The notes below the pieces were generated by a model. The model did not search any database. It was not told the DNA's origin and saw only the letters and a list, made by a program, of their open reading frames with translations. The position numbers and the translations under genes were made by a program. A stretch of DNA of 64,000 bases from Planctomycetaceae bacterium (GTDB lineage Bacteria; Planctomycetota; Phycisphaerae; SM23-33): assembly GCA_021371965.1 (NCBI GenBank), contig JAJFVE010000091.1, positions 1 to 64,000 of the forward strand, read 5' to 3'. Shown piece after piece: positions 23,499-32,014 of this stretch. The stretch's first letter is position 1. Each line of letters starts with the position of its first letter.

Positions 23499-25628
23499 TT
23501 ACGCTCCCGCCATCTGCACGCGGGCGCCGTCGCCCTCGATGTTCTGCAGCGCCACCAGGCCCACCGACTCGATCGCCGTGCCCTGGGCCACCTCGTCGTA
23601 CGCCACCACCGGCACGGGCACCTGGCCGCCCGTCAGGCGCGCCAGGTGAAGCCGCAGCCGCCCGTCGCACAGCAGCACGGCCGAGTCGTAGCCCTGCTCC
23701 ATGGCGGCCTTCCACTGCTCGCCGATGGCGCGGACGAGTTCCATCACGCGCTGCGGCGGCAGGGCCAGTTGCTCACTGTCGCCCTCGCGCCGCAGCGAGG
23801 CCCGCAGGTCATATTCCAGGGACGGTTCCAGGGCGATGGCCATCAACTTGCCGCGGGCGTCGACGTGTTTTTCGGTGATGGTGCGAACGAGGCTCTTGCG
23901 CACCAGTTCCGTCAGCAGCACCGGGTCCTTGACTCTGGGGGCGTGGTCGCCCAGCGCCTCGACGATCTGCGCCAAGTCGCGCACGGCGATCCCGTCCTCC
24001 AGCAGCATCTTGAGCACGCGCTGCAGCAGGCCCAGCGGGACGATCTCGCCGATCACGCCGGCCACCAGGGAGGGGTGGCGCTGCTTGAGGCGGTCGACGA
24101 GCTTCTGCACGTCGTCGCGCGAGATCAGTTGCGAGGCGTGGCGTTTGAGCGTCTCGCTCAGGTGCGTCACCAGCACGCTCTCGGGGTCCACCACGGTGTA
24201 GCCGGCCAGCTCGGCCTGTTCCTTCTGCGCCGTCTCGATCCACAGCGCCGGCAGGTTGAACACCGGCTCGCGCACGGTCTGCCCGGGCACGGGATTGGCC
24301 ACCGTTCCCGGGTCCATCGCCAGGAACTTGTCCAGCTCGAGCGTTCCTCGGGCGACGCTGTGGCCGTGGATCTGGATCTCGTAATCGTTGGGCTCGAGCG
24401 TCACGTTGTCGCGCAGGCGCACCAGGGGCAGGATGATGCCCAGTTGCTGCACGAACTTCTTGCGCAGAGGCACGACGCGATTGGGCAGCGACGTCTTGCG
24501 GCGCGGGTCCACCAGCTTGACCAGGCGCGTCCCGACCTGCACGGCCACCGAGTCGACGTCCAGCAACTCCTCCGGCGGGGCCTCGGTCGGCGCGGTCGTG
24601 GCGGCTGCGGCCTCTCTCTGCGCCTGCGCCTTCTCCTGCTTGTGGAGCATTCCCGCCAGTAGCCCAGCCGCGGCGGCCAGGACGACGAAGGGGATCTTCG
24701 GGAAGCCCGGCACCAGCACCATCGCCGCCAGCAGCACCGCGGCGATGCCGATGGGGCGGCTGCGGCGCAGCATCTGCCGCAGCAGGTCCTGGCTGAGGTT
24801 GCTCTGCGTGGAGGTCTTGGAGATCAGGAAGCCCGACGAGGTCGAGATGATCAGCGCGGGGATCTGGCTGACCAGGCCGTCGCCGATGGCCAGGATCGAG
24901 TAGGTCTTGATGGCCTCGGACACATTCATGCCCCGCGTCATGCCGACGATGATCCCGCCGATGAGGTTGACCGCGACGATGACCAGGCCGGCCACCGCGT
25001 CGCCGCGGATGAACTTGCTGGCGCCGTCCATGGCTCCGTAGAACTCGCTTTCGGAGACGATTTTCTTGCGGCGAGCCTTGGCCTCGGTATCGCCGATGAG
25101 CCCGGCGTTGAGGTCGGCGTCGATGGCCATCTGCTTGCCCGGCATGGCGTCGAGGTTGAACCGGGCGGCCACTTCACTGATGCGCTCGGCGCCCTTGGTG
25201 ATGACGACGAACTGGATGATCACCAGGATCAGGAAGATCACCAGCCCGATCACCAGGTTGCCGCCGACGACAAAATTGCCGAAGGTTTCGATGATCTTGC
25301 CCGCGTCGCCCTGGAGCAGGATCAGGCGCGTCGAGGCCACGTTGAGCGAGAGGCGGAACAGCGTCACGAACAGCAGCAGCGAGGGGAAGGTCGAGAACTC
25401 GATCGACTCGCGGGCCGAAAGCACGATCACCATCGTGGCGATCGACACGGCGATGCTGCACGACAGAAGCAGATCCAGAATGAACGTCGGCAGCGGGATC
25501 AGCAGCGTCGCCAGCACCGTCGCCAGCGCGGCGGCCAGGATCACGTCGTTGTTGGCCAGCACGCGCGCCACCGGCCCGCGCCCGCCGCCCAACTCCGTCG
25601 CCAGCGATAGTTCCTTGTTCTCGCTCAT
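23499..25628 (-). CDS. flhA: Flagellar export gate protein FlhA
   Basis: The protein is 709 residues. The N-terminal third holds eight predicted transmembrane helices. The FHIPEP-region signature RFNLDAMPGKQMAIDADLNA and VAGLVIVAVNLIGGIIVGMT follow. The C-terminal half is the cytoplasmic FlhA_C domain that docks chaperone-substrate complexes and FliI. The extra N-terminal stretch before the first helix is short and polar. Its start shares one base with the flhB stop. Confidence 0.97.
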   Translation of the reverse strand: MSENKELSLATELGGGRGPVARVLANNDVILAAALATVLATLLIPLPTFILDLLLSCSIAVSIATMVIVLSARESIEFSTFPSLLLFVTLFRLSLNVASTRLILLQGDAGKIIETFGNFVVGGNLVIGLVIFLILVIIQFVVITKGAERISEVAARFNLDAMPGKQMAIDADLNAGLIGDTEAKARRKKIVSESEFYGAMDGASKFIRGDAVAGLVIVAVNLIGGIIVGMTRGMNVSEAIKTYSILAIGDGLVSQIPALIISTSSGFLISKTSTQSNLSQDLLRQMLRRSRPIGIAAVLLAAMVLVPGFPKIPFVVLAAAAGLLAGMLHKQEKAQAQREAAAATTAPTEAPPEELLDVDSVAVQVGTRLVKLVDPRRKTSLPNRVVPLRKKFVQQLGIILPLVRLRDNVTLEPNDYEIQIHGHSVARGTLELDKFLAMDPGTVANPVPGQTVREPVFNLPALWIETAQKEQAELAGYTVVDPESVLVTHLSETLKRHASQLISRDDVQKLVDRLKQRHPSLVAGVIGEIVPLGLLQRVLKMLLEDGIAVRDLAQIVEALGDHAPRVKDPVLLTELVRKSLVRTITEKHVDARGKLMAIALEPSLEYDLRASLRREGDSEQLALPPQRVMELVRAIGEQWKAAMEQGYDSAVLLCDGRLRLHLARLTGGQVPVPVVAYDEVAQGTAIESVGLVALQNIEGDGARVQMAGA

Positions 25629-26725
25629 CAGAGACCGGCCCCCCCGGCCTTGCGGCGCCGCGCCGCCACGCCTCGCATGCGGTAGATCATCGCCAGCACT
25701 TCAGCCACCGCCACAAAGAGCGAATCGGGCACCGCCTCGCCGATGTCCGCCGCGGCGAACAGCCCGCGCGCCAGCTCGGGGCGCGTCACGACGGGCACGT
25801 CGTGCAGGCGGGCGATCTCCTTGATCTTCTCGCACATCAGGTCGGCGCCCTTGGCGACCACGATCGGGGCGGCCATCTTCATCGAGTCGTATTTCAGGGC
25901 CACCGCCACGTGCGTGGGGTTGGCCACCACGACGTCGGCCGCGGCGACGTCGGCCAGCATGCGCCGCCGGGCCATGGCGTACTGGATCGAGCGGACGCGA
26001 CTCTTGATCTCGCCGCTCTGCTCGTGTTCTTTGTTCTCTTCCTTGACCTCCTGTCGGGTCATCTTCAACTGGCGGCGGAAGTTCCACTTCTGGTACAGCA
26101 CGTCCAGCCCGCCGATGACCAGCAGCGCCAGCGTGATCCGGGCCAGCACGCTCAGCAGCAGCCGCCCGCTCGATGCGATCATCGCCTGCGGGTCCTGCCA
26201 CGTCAGGACCGACAGGCGCGGGATCTCGTCGCGCACCGAGTACCAGGTGACCATCGCGATCACCGTCACCTTCGTCGTCGACGTGAGCAGCTGCACCACC
26301 GACTTGAGCGAGATCAGGTTGCCGAACCCCTTGAACGGGTTGATCTTCTCCAGGTTGAACTTCAGCGCCTTGGTCGAGACCGACCATCCGCTGGTCAATA
26401 CGCTGGCCAGCATCGAGACCGCCAGCGCCCCGATCGCGAACGGCGCCACGATGACCAGACCCTGCACGCCCTTGGCCCGCAGCAGGTGCGTGAAGTCTTC
26501 CTGCGTCATCGGGTGCCCCAGGCGCAGCGAGAGCCCTTGGCTGAACTCGCCGGCCAGGCGATCGAACAGCCAGCCGCCGCCGATGGCCAGCACCAGCGTC
26601 AGCATCAGCAGCATCAGTCCCGAGGGCAGTTCCTGGCTTTCGGGAATGCGCCCCTCCTGCCGCGCCTTGCGCAGGCGTTCGGCGGTCGGCTGTTCGGTCT
26701 TGTCTTGTGAAGGTTTATCCGCCAT
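25628..26725 (-). CDS. flhB: Flagellar export switch protein FlhB
   Basis: The protein is 365 residues. The N-terminal KTEQPTAERLRKARQEGRIP is the family signature, four transmembrane helices follow, and the autocleavage site NPTH is at residues 269-272, the same place as in enterobacterial FlhB. FlhB switches export from rod-hook to filament substrates after self-cleavage and interaction with FliK. It follows fliR by three bases and meets flhA. Confidence 0.97.
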   Translation of the reverse strand: MADKPSQDKTEQPTAERLRKARQEGRIPESQELPSGLMLLMLTLVLAIGGGWLFDRLAGEFSQGLSLRLGHPMTQEDFTHLLRAKGVQGLVIVAPFAIGALAVSMLASVLTSGWSVSTKALKFNLEKINPFKGFGNLISLKSVVQLLTSTTKVTVIAMVTWYSVRDEIPRLSVLTWQDPQAMIASSGRLLLSVLARITLALLVIGGLDVLYQKWNFRRQLKMTRQEVKEENKEHEQSGEIKSRVRSIQYAMARRRMLADVAAADVVVANPTHVAVALKYDSMKMAAPIVVAKGADLMCEKIKEIARLHDVPVVTRPELARGLFAAADIGEAVPDSLFVAVAEVLAMIYRMRGVAARRRKAGGAGL

Positions 26726-26728
26726 GTC

Positions 26729-27484
26729 TCACGCGGTCATCGCCCGCTTCATCCACTGGGCCGTCTCGCCCAGCAGCGCATCGAGCACGGGAACGACGCC
26801 GATGGCCAGCATGTATCCGGCCCCGACGCGCAGCGGGTAGCTCTCGAAGAGAATGTTGATCTCGGGCATCACGCGGGCCAACACGGCCAGCACCGACGCC
26901 AGGATCAGAAACGCCGCCAGCACCGGGGCGGCCAGTTTCACCGCCAGCAGGAGCATGACGGCCCCGGCGTCGAGCACTCCGCCGGCCAGCGCCCCAAGGT
27001 CCGGCGCCGTTGCCGGCGGGAACCAGTGGTAGCTGTCGACGACCATCCGGATGAGCAGCAGGTGCCCGCCGGCGGCCAGGAACAGCAGGATGAACAACAG
27101 TTCGATCAGTTGCGGGATCGGGTCGGCCTCTTCGCCGGTGACCGGGTCGATGACGCCGGCGTCGGTGAAGCCGATCTGCTGGGCGATAACGAACCCACCC
27201 TGCTGGGCGGCGGTGAAGACCAGCCGCACCCCCAGGCCCAGCGCCAGGCCCAACGTGGCTTCCTGGAGCATCCAGACCGTCGCCTGCAGCCAGTGAACCG
27301 GCGAGGCGATCAGCGACGCCGGGCACGGCTGCGCGATGGCGGTGAACATCGTCACCGTCAGGGCGATGCCCACGCGCACGATCATCGGCGTCATGCCGTG
27401 GCCGAAGATCGGCAGCATGGCAAAGAAGCCGCTGACCCGCGCCAGCACCAGGCCGATCGGCAGAAGTAAGACCCATGTGTCCAT
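26729..27484 (-). CDS. fliR: Flagellar export protein FliR
   Basis: The start is taken at ATG 27484, which overlaps the fliQ stop (TGATG), giving 251 residues. The protein is hydrophobic with about six predicted membrane helices. SGFFAMLPIFGHGMTPMIVR near the N-terminus and QIGFTDAGVIDPVTGEEADP fit FliR. FliR assembles with FliP and FliQ into the helical export gate. The open frame continues upstream, but that part overlaps fliQ and is not real. Confidence 0.94.
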   Translation of the reverse strand: MDTWVLLLPIGLVLARVSGFFAMLPIFGHGMTPMIVRVGIALTVTMFTAIAQPCPASLIASPVHWLQATVWMLQEATLGLALGLGVRLVFTAAQQGGFVIAQQIGFTDAGVIDPVTGEEADPIPQLIELLFILLFLAAGGHLLLIRMVVDSYHWFPPATAPDLGALAGGVLDAGAVMLLLAVKLAAPVLAAFLILASVLAVLARVMPEINILFESYPLRVGAGYMLAIGVVPVLDALLGETAQWMKRAMTA

Positions 27485-27753
27485 CACCGTCCCAATGCCT
27501 GCGTCTGCTGGAAGATCTCCAGCGTGAAGGCCGTCGCCATCTGCATCATCCATCCGCCCGTGGCCAGCAGCGTCAGCCCGACAGCCGCCAGCTTGAGCAC
27601 CGTGCCCAGCGTCATGTCGCGCAGGCTGGTGACGGCCTGGAGGATCGCCGTCAGCACGCCCACCAGCAACGCCACCAGCAGCACCGGCGTCGAGACCAGC
27701 AGCGCCGTCTCGAGCGTTCGCTTGCCGATATAGAGCACCATCTGGTCGTCCAT
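27484..27753 (-). CDS. fliQ: Flagellar export protein FliQ
   Basis: The protein is 89 residues with two transmembrane helices. The sequence pattern around LLVSTPVLLVALLVGVLTAI and LQAVTSLRDMTLGTVLKLAA is the FliQ signature. It lies between fliP and fliR as usual, after a 69-base gap holding two palindromes. Confidence 0.96.
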   Translation of the reverse strand: MDDQMVLYIGKRTLETALLVSTPVLLVALLVGVLTAILQAVTSLRDMTLGTVLKLAAVGLTLLATGGWMMQMATAFTLEIFQQTQALGR

Positions 27754-27765
27754 GAGCGCCTCGTA

Positions 27766-27810
27766 GCATGGGCATCCTGCCCATGCGTCGCACGGGCGTC
27801 TCGCCCGCGC
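27766..27810. repeat. Two tandem short palindromes between fliP and fliQ
   Basis: GCATGGGCATCCTGCCCATGC (27766-27786; first 20 bases GCATGGGCATCCTGCCCATG) and a second palindrome at 27790-27810 with core GGGCGTCTCGCCC lie side by side. A related 13-base core occurs at 63107-63125. They interrupt an otherwise gapless operon. Confidence 0.6.
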
Positions 27811-27822
27811 ATGTTGTCAGCT

Positions 27823-28674
27823 CTAGTTAAAGCTCGACACCAGCGTCTGGGCCAGCACGCGCCAGCCATCCACCAGCACGAACAGCACGATCTTGAACGG
27901 CAGCGAGATCATCGCCGGCGGCAGCATCATCATGCCCGCCGACAGCAGGATGCCCGAGATCACCAGGTCGATCAGCAGAAACGGCACAAACAGCAGCGCC
28001 CCCATCTCGAAGGCCGTGCGGAACTCGCTGATGGCAAAGGACGGAATCGCCACGTACGTGGGCACGTCCTCAGCCGTGCGCGGCTGGGGAATGTTCGACA
28101 TGTTGACGAACAACTCCAGATCGCTCTTGCGCGTCTGGCGGAGCATGAAGTCTTTGAGTTCGGCATTGGCGGCCGTGGCTGCGGCTTCAAAATTGATCTT
28201 GTCGGCCAGGTAGGGCTGGATGGCCTTCTCGTTCATCCGCCCCATGACCGGGGCCATGGTGAACAGCGTCAGGAACAGGGCCAGGCCGATAATGGCGATG
28301 GTCGGGGGAATGCTCTGCGTCGTCAGGGCGCGGCGGATGAACGCCAGCACGATCACGATGCGCGAGAAGGCTGTCATCATTACCAGCATGCTCGGCAGCA
28401 GCGCCATGCCCGTGAAGACCACCGCCAGCTTGACCGGCGACGACCAGTCGCCCTTGCCGCCCTGGGCGGAGGTGGCCTTGTCGACCAGGCTCATCACGTT
28501 GCCCATGCTCGGGACCGCCGCCGGCTGGCTCGCCGCCGGGCGGGCAGCCGGTAGCGCCGGCGGCGCGGGCGCTACCGGCTGCGCGAGGGCGGCTTCCGCC
28601 AGAACGGCCAGCAGCGCCGCAGCCGCCAGGGTGCCTGGCAAACGCCGCGGGAGATTATGCGGGTGTCGGCTCAT
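27823..28674 (-). CDS. fliP: Flagellar export protein FliP
   Basis: The protein is 283 residues. A cleavable signal peptide (about residues 1-31) and a Pro/Ala-rich segment precede the conserved part. TGMALLPSMLVMMTAFSRIV, IVLAFIRRALTTQSIPPTIA and FEMGALLFVPFLLIDLVISG are diagnostic. FliP forms the core pentamer of the export gate. Its start overlaps the end of fliO by 20 bases. Confidence 0.96.
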   Translation of the reverse strand: MSRHPHNLPRRLPGTLAAAALLAVLAEAALAQPVAPAPPALPAARPAASQPAAVPSMGNVMSLVDKATSAQGGKGDWSSPVKLAVVFTGMALLPSMLVMMTAFSRIVIVLAFIRRALTTQSIPPTIAIIGLALFLTLFTMAPVMGRMNEKAIQPYLADKINFEAAATAANAELKDFMLRQTRKSDLELFVNMSNIPQPRTAEDVPTYVAIPSFAISEFRTAFEMGALLFVPFLLIDLVISGILLSAGMMMLPPAMISLPFKIVLFVLVDGWRVLAQTLVSSFN

Positions 28675-29182
28675 CGTCGTATGCCTCGGTGACCTCGGCC
28701 AGGAACGTGACCTGCTCCCTCGAAGCCGCCAGGAGGTATTTCTTCTTGCCCGCCTTGACGAGGTACATCATGGCCCGCGGCCCAAGCCGCGAGGCCTCCA
28801 GAACACCCAGGGTCCCCTTTCGTCCGCCGGTCAGCCGCTGCAGCATATTGCGCCGGGCCATCAGGACCGCCCCGGCCGCCAGCACGCCGACGACCACCAG
28901 CGAGGCCACCATCCGCCAGAGCATGTTGCCCTCGTCCTTCTTGAAGATCAGGGGCGTTCCCTCGCTGCGAAGCGGCAGAGAAGGCGGCGGGGAGGCAGCG
29001 GCCGAAGCCGCCGAAGCCGGAACCGGTTGTGACGCGGGCGTCGAAGCGGCGACGGTAGAGTTCTGACCGTTCAGACACATCGAGGCCAGTACAAGAACGG
29101 AAATGACGGCGGCAAGCACAGCCCACCGTCGACGGCGCGGACCGCCTGCACTGCCAATACGTATTAAATCTGTCGCATCCAT
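28655..29182 (-). CDS. fliO: Flagellar protein FliO
   Basis: The start is set at ATG 29182 (MDATDLIRIG), giving 175 residues; a GTG at 29203 is also in frame. One N-terminal hydrophobic segment, a Ser/Ala/Pro-rich stretch and a second helix (about MLWRMVASLVVVGVLAAGAV) precede the conserved cytoplasmic part (GTLGVLEASRLGPRAMMYLV, KAGKKKYLLAA). FliO helps FliP assemble. An upstream gap of 168 bases to fliN suggests that a separate promoter may lie there, but I could not identify one with confidence. Confidence 0.85.
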   Translation of the reverse strand: MDATDLIRIGSAGGPRRRRWAVLAAVISVLVLASMCLNGQNSTVAASTPASQPVPASAASAAASPPPSLPLRSEGTPLIFKKDEGNMLWRMVASLVVVGVLAAGAVLMARRNMLQRLTGGRKGTLGVLEASRLGPRAMMYLVKAGKKKYLLAASREQVTFLAEVTEAYDDEPTPA

Positions 29183-29350
29183 GCACCAGGAGAAGCAGCA
29201 CACTCCATGCCAAACAGTAAGCCTAATAAATACAGGTGATTACGTCTTAAGAGAAGGGTCGCAAGCGTACAAGAACCTTGCGCCTGGGCGGGTAATTTTA
29301 CATCGCTTAATATTTGCCATGAGGAATTCCACCCATAACACACCTCTGCT

Positions 29351-29725
29351 TCACATCGCCTTGGGTGGGGCGAGGATCTGGTTGATCCGCACGCCGAGGT
29401 TTTCGCCGACGACGACCAGTTGACCCGTGGCGAACTTCACGCCGCGCAGGTACAGGTCGATCGGTTGACCTTTGCGGCGGTCGAGTTTGAGCACCGAGCC
29501 CGGGCCCAGTTGCAGCAGGTCTCGCACGGGCAGCTCGGCCTGGCCTACCATCGCCGTGACCGTCATCAACGCGTCGAGCAGGATCTCGATCTGTCCCGCC
29601 GGGGCGGAGACGGCGGCTTCGGCGGCCTCGGGAAGTTGGGCGTCCTGCACCGCGACGGCCGACGCATCGCTCTCTTCGGCGGCGGAGGGCTGGGACGGTG
29701 TTTCGGTGGATGTTTCGGTGGTCAT
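29351..29725 (-). CDS. fliN: Flagellar switch protein FliN
   Basis: The protein is 124 residues. About 45 disordered acidic residues are followed by the SpoA/FliN domain (MVGQAELPVRDLLQLGPGSV and LKLDRRKGQPIDLYLRGVKF). FliN forms the lower C-ring and binds FliH. It follows fliM by eight bases. Confidence 0.96.
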   Translation of the reverse strand: MTTETSTETPSQPSAAEESDASAVAVQDAQLPEAAEAAVSAPAGQIEILLDALMTVTAMVGQAELPVRDLLQLGPGSVLKLDRRKGQPIDLYLRGVKFATGQLVVVGENLGVRINQILAPPKAM

Positions 29726-29733
29726 GTTCTACC

Positions 29734-30717
29734 TCATGCGGGTGAAGAATCTTTCGTCGACTTCAGGCCTGGCAGCCTGTTGGTGACGCGGAATCCATAA
29801 TGGCCATCGCAGACGACGGCCGCACCACTGAGCAGGGCCTTGCCCCGCTGCACCAGCACGACCGGCTCGTCCACGGTCGTCGAGAGCACCAGCACGTCGC
29901 CGGCATGGAGGTCGACCAAGTCGCGCACCGCCACGGCGGCAGTGCCCAGTTTCACCTCCACTGGAACGGGCGAGACTTCCACATACGCCCGCATGTGTCG
30001 GCGCGCCTCCTCCACCGGCTGGGCGGGCGCGGCCACGGCGCCGCAGACGGCCGCCATCGCCGCTGCCGGCAGCGTCAGCGTCACGTTGCCCTGCCCGTCG
30101 CTGCCGAGGCGGAAGATCACGCGGCAGTACTCGCCCTGCCCGTCGGCTGCCCATGCGTTCGCTTTAGAGGACACGGCGCCGCGCTGCAGGGGCTTGCCCC
30201 CGCCCCGAACCCACGCCGTCGAGAACGCCTTGACCAGCGCCGAGAAGATATCCAGCAGCAGGTCCTGCTCGACAGCCGACATCGCCGTCTCGGCGGCCAC
30301 GGCGTCTTCGGTGGCTCCCAGCAGCCGCGCGACGCACTGGCGCGCCTGCGGGGCGTCCATCTCGACCAGGCCCAGCGGCTTTTCCTGTGCCTCCAGCAAC
30401 GTCATGCTGTAGCGGACAGTCTGGGCGGCTGCGACGTCGGCGGCGAGCTGTCGCTCGTAGACCTGTTCGAGCCGGCAGCACTCGAAGGGCGTGTCGCTTT
30501 CGAGCAGAGCCGCCAGGGCCTGGCGGGCCGAGGCGGCCATGTCAGCGGCGAGCGTGTTGAGCCGCTCGATCTGCTCGGGCCCGAACAGGCTCGGGGCATC
30601 CCAGTCATACTCCGGGGCCTGCTCGTCGCGCATGAACGCCGGCGAGGGCGACTGCCCAATGGCGTCGAGCAGCACGTGCACCACGTGTTCCTGCATGGTC
30701 CGGGCGGAGGAGTTCAT
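29734..30717 (-). CDS. fliM: Flagellar motor switch protein FliM, divergent
   Basis: The protein is 327 residues. YDWDAPSLFGPEQIERLNTL matches the start of the FliM middle domain, and the C-terminal VPVEVKLGTAAVAVRDLVDL with HAGDVLVLSTTVDEPVVLV is a SpoA domain. The short N-terminal CheY-binding motif (LSQDEIDALL in typical FliM) is not visible; the N-terminus reads MQEHVVHVLLDAIGQSPSP. The GGxG of the middle domain is also not obvious. It is still FliM by order (fliL, fliM, fliN) and length. It overlaps fliL by four bases. Switching may be controlled in an unusual way. Confidence 0.85.
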   Translation of the reverse strand: MNSSARTMQEHVVHVLLDAIGQSPSPAFMRDEQAPEYDWDAPSLFGPEQIERLNTLAADMAASARQALAALLESDTPFECCRLEQVYERQLAADVAAAQTVRYSMTLLEAQEKPLGLVEMDAPQARQCVARLLGATEDAVAAETAMSAVEQDLLLDIFSALVKAFSTAWVRGGGKPLQRGAVSSKANAWAADGQGEYCRVIFRLGSDGQGNVTLTLPAAAMAAVCGAVAAPAQPVEEARRHMRAYVEVSPVPVEVKLGTAAVAVRDLVDLHAGDVLVLSTTVDEPVVLVQRGKALLSGAAVVCDGHYGFRVTNRLPGLKSTKDSSPA

Positions 30718-31250
30718 TGCACCTGGAACTCCTTGAGCAGAACGTTCTCGATCAGCGGTTTCTGGCTTGGCCAGAGCATCTCGTTGAGCGAGTCGTGGAT
30801 CTCGCGCCGCACGCGGTTGAGGTTTCGCGGTCCGCGAACCTCCTCCAGGCTGCAGCCCGACAGGTAGGTGATCATCCAGTTCTTCACTTCGTCCTTACGC
30901 TTGGCGAGGAGGTCGTTGACCTGCTTTTCGTGCTCGCGGCGGATGACCAGCGTGATGGCCGCGCGGATATATCGCTGCAGGCGCGGCTCGTTGGCGTTGA
31001 CGATGATCGGCTCGAAGTTGACGAAGACCGTCGTCGGCTGGGCCGTCGACGACTCGGCGGGTTCGGCGGCGGGCTGAGTGGCCTGGGCGGGTTGCGTCGC
31101 GGCCGTCGTGTGCATCACCCGACTGGCGAAGTGTCCTCCGGCCGCAGCAGCCACCATCGTCACCAGCACCATCGCCGCCAGCACGATCAGGTTCTTCTTG
31201 TCCACAGCCGGTATTTCCGGCGTTGACGTCGCTTCTTCTTCGGCCATCAT
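30714..31250 (-). CDS. fliL: Flagellar basal body-associated protein FliL
   Basis: The protein is 178 residues. One transmembrane helix (about residues 21-43) follows a short cytoplasmic start, then a linker rich in Gln, Ala and Thr, then the periplasmic FliL domain (RYIRAAITLVIRREHEKQVN and VRREIHDSLNEMLWP). FliL rings surround the stator. It lies between the second motB-like gene and fliM. Confidence 0.92.
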   Translation of the reverse strand: MMAEEEATSTPEIPAVDKKNLIVLAAMVLVTMVAAAAGGHFASRVMHTTAATQPAQATQPAAEPAESSTAQPTTVFVNFEPIIVNANEPRLQRYIRAAITLVIRREHEKQVNDLLAKRKDEVKNWMITYLSGCSLEEVRGPRNLNRVRREIHDSLNEMLWPSQKPLIENVLLKEFQVQ

Positions 31251-31294
31251 GACACCTCGTTATGTTGTCTGCCGCTGGGGGAGCGGCTGCGTTA

Positions 31295-32014
31295 CTATTG
31301 CCCAATCACCAGAGTAATGATGATGAACGTCTGCTGGGGACTGCCGCAGGCGGCCTTGGCCCACGCCTCGCCGCGCCCGGCGCCCCAGGCGGAAATCTCC
31401 CACCGCCGCATCGATATCTCGCGGGCCAGAGCGTGTCGCAGCAGGTCGGCTGCCGCATTGGCCCGCCGCAGCGACAAGGCCAGGGCCTCGCCGGCATCGC
31501 CATCGGGTGCCAGGCCCGTCACCAGCACCCGCACACCCCTCTGCGAGAGGTTCTGCCGGTAGGAATCGGCCTGCTCCTTCAGGTGCGCAGCAGCCTCTGG
31601 TGTCAGCTCGCTGGCGCCGGGGGCGAACGCCACGCGGGTGGCGGTGCGGCCGAGGATCTTTTCGGCGCCGGTGGCTGTCTGCGTGTCGATCTGCCGGGCG
31701 AGCTTGTCGAACGCGCGGCGGATTTCATCTTCCTCGCCGTCAATGACGCGCCCGGTCTTTTCGGCCTGCGTGGTGGGGTAGCGCACCTCGCGGCTGTCGA
31801 GCACTTCCTCGTCGCGCCCGAACAGCCAGCTCGGCAGGCCGCACTGCGAGATGGACCGCTTGAAGGAGCCTTGCCCGGCCTTGAACGAGGCGTCATTGAC
31901 CGACGATGCGAACGCCAGCAGCATGACAAAACACGCCAGCAGGTTGGTGATCATGTCGCCGAAGGACAGGATCCAGATCGGGACGCCGGAGGATTCTTCC
32001 TGGGAGGGCTTCAC
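31295..32014 (-). CDS. motB: MotB-like stator protein (second of two)
   Basis: The start is set at GTG 32014, which overlaps the stop of the preceding motB-like gene and has a strong Shine-Dalgarno (AAGGAGGT). That gives 239 residues. The single transmembrane helix holds the proton-binding aspartate (WILSFGDMITNLLACFVMLL). The periplasmic part is a divergent OmpA-like domain (RVAFAPGASELTPEAAAHLK, SLRRANAAADLLRHALA). MotB anchors MotA to peptidoglycan. Having two different motB genes behind one motA is unusual. Confidence 0.9.
   Translation of the reverse strand: MKPSQEESSGVPIWILSFGDMITNLLACFVMLLAFASSVNDASFKAGQGSFKRSISQCGLPSWLFGRDEEVLDSREVRYPTTQAEKTGRVIDGEEDEIRRAFDKLARQIDTQTATGAEKILGRTATRVAFAPGASELTPEAAAHLKEQADSYRQNLSQRGVRVLVTGLAPDGDAGEALALSLRRANAAADLLRHALAREISMRRWEISAWGAGRGEAWAKAACGSPQQTFIIITLVIGQ

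Noticed and set aside
29197..29212. A -24/-12-like element (TGGCAT-N5-GTGCT, minus strand) before fliO
   Set aside because: The predicted start would lie only about five bases before the preferred fliO ATG, leaving no room for a ribosome site, and the -12 element has a mismatch.
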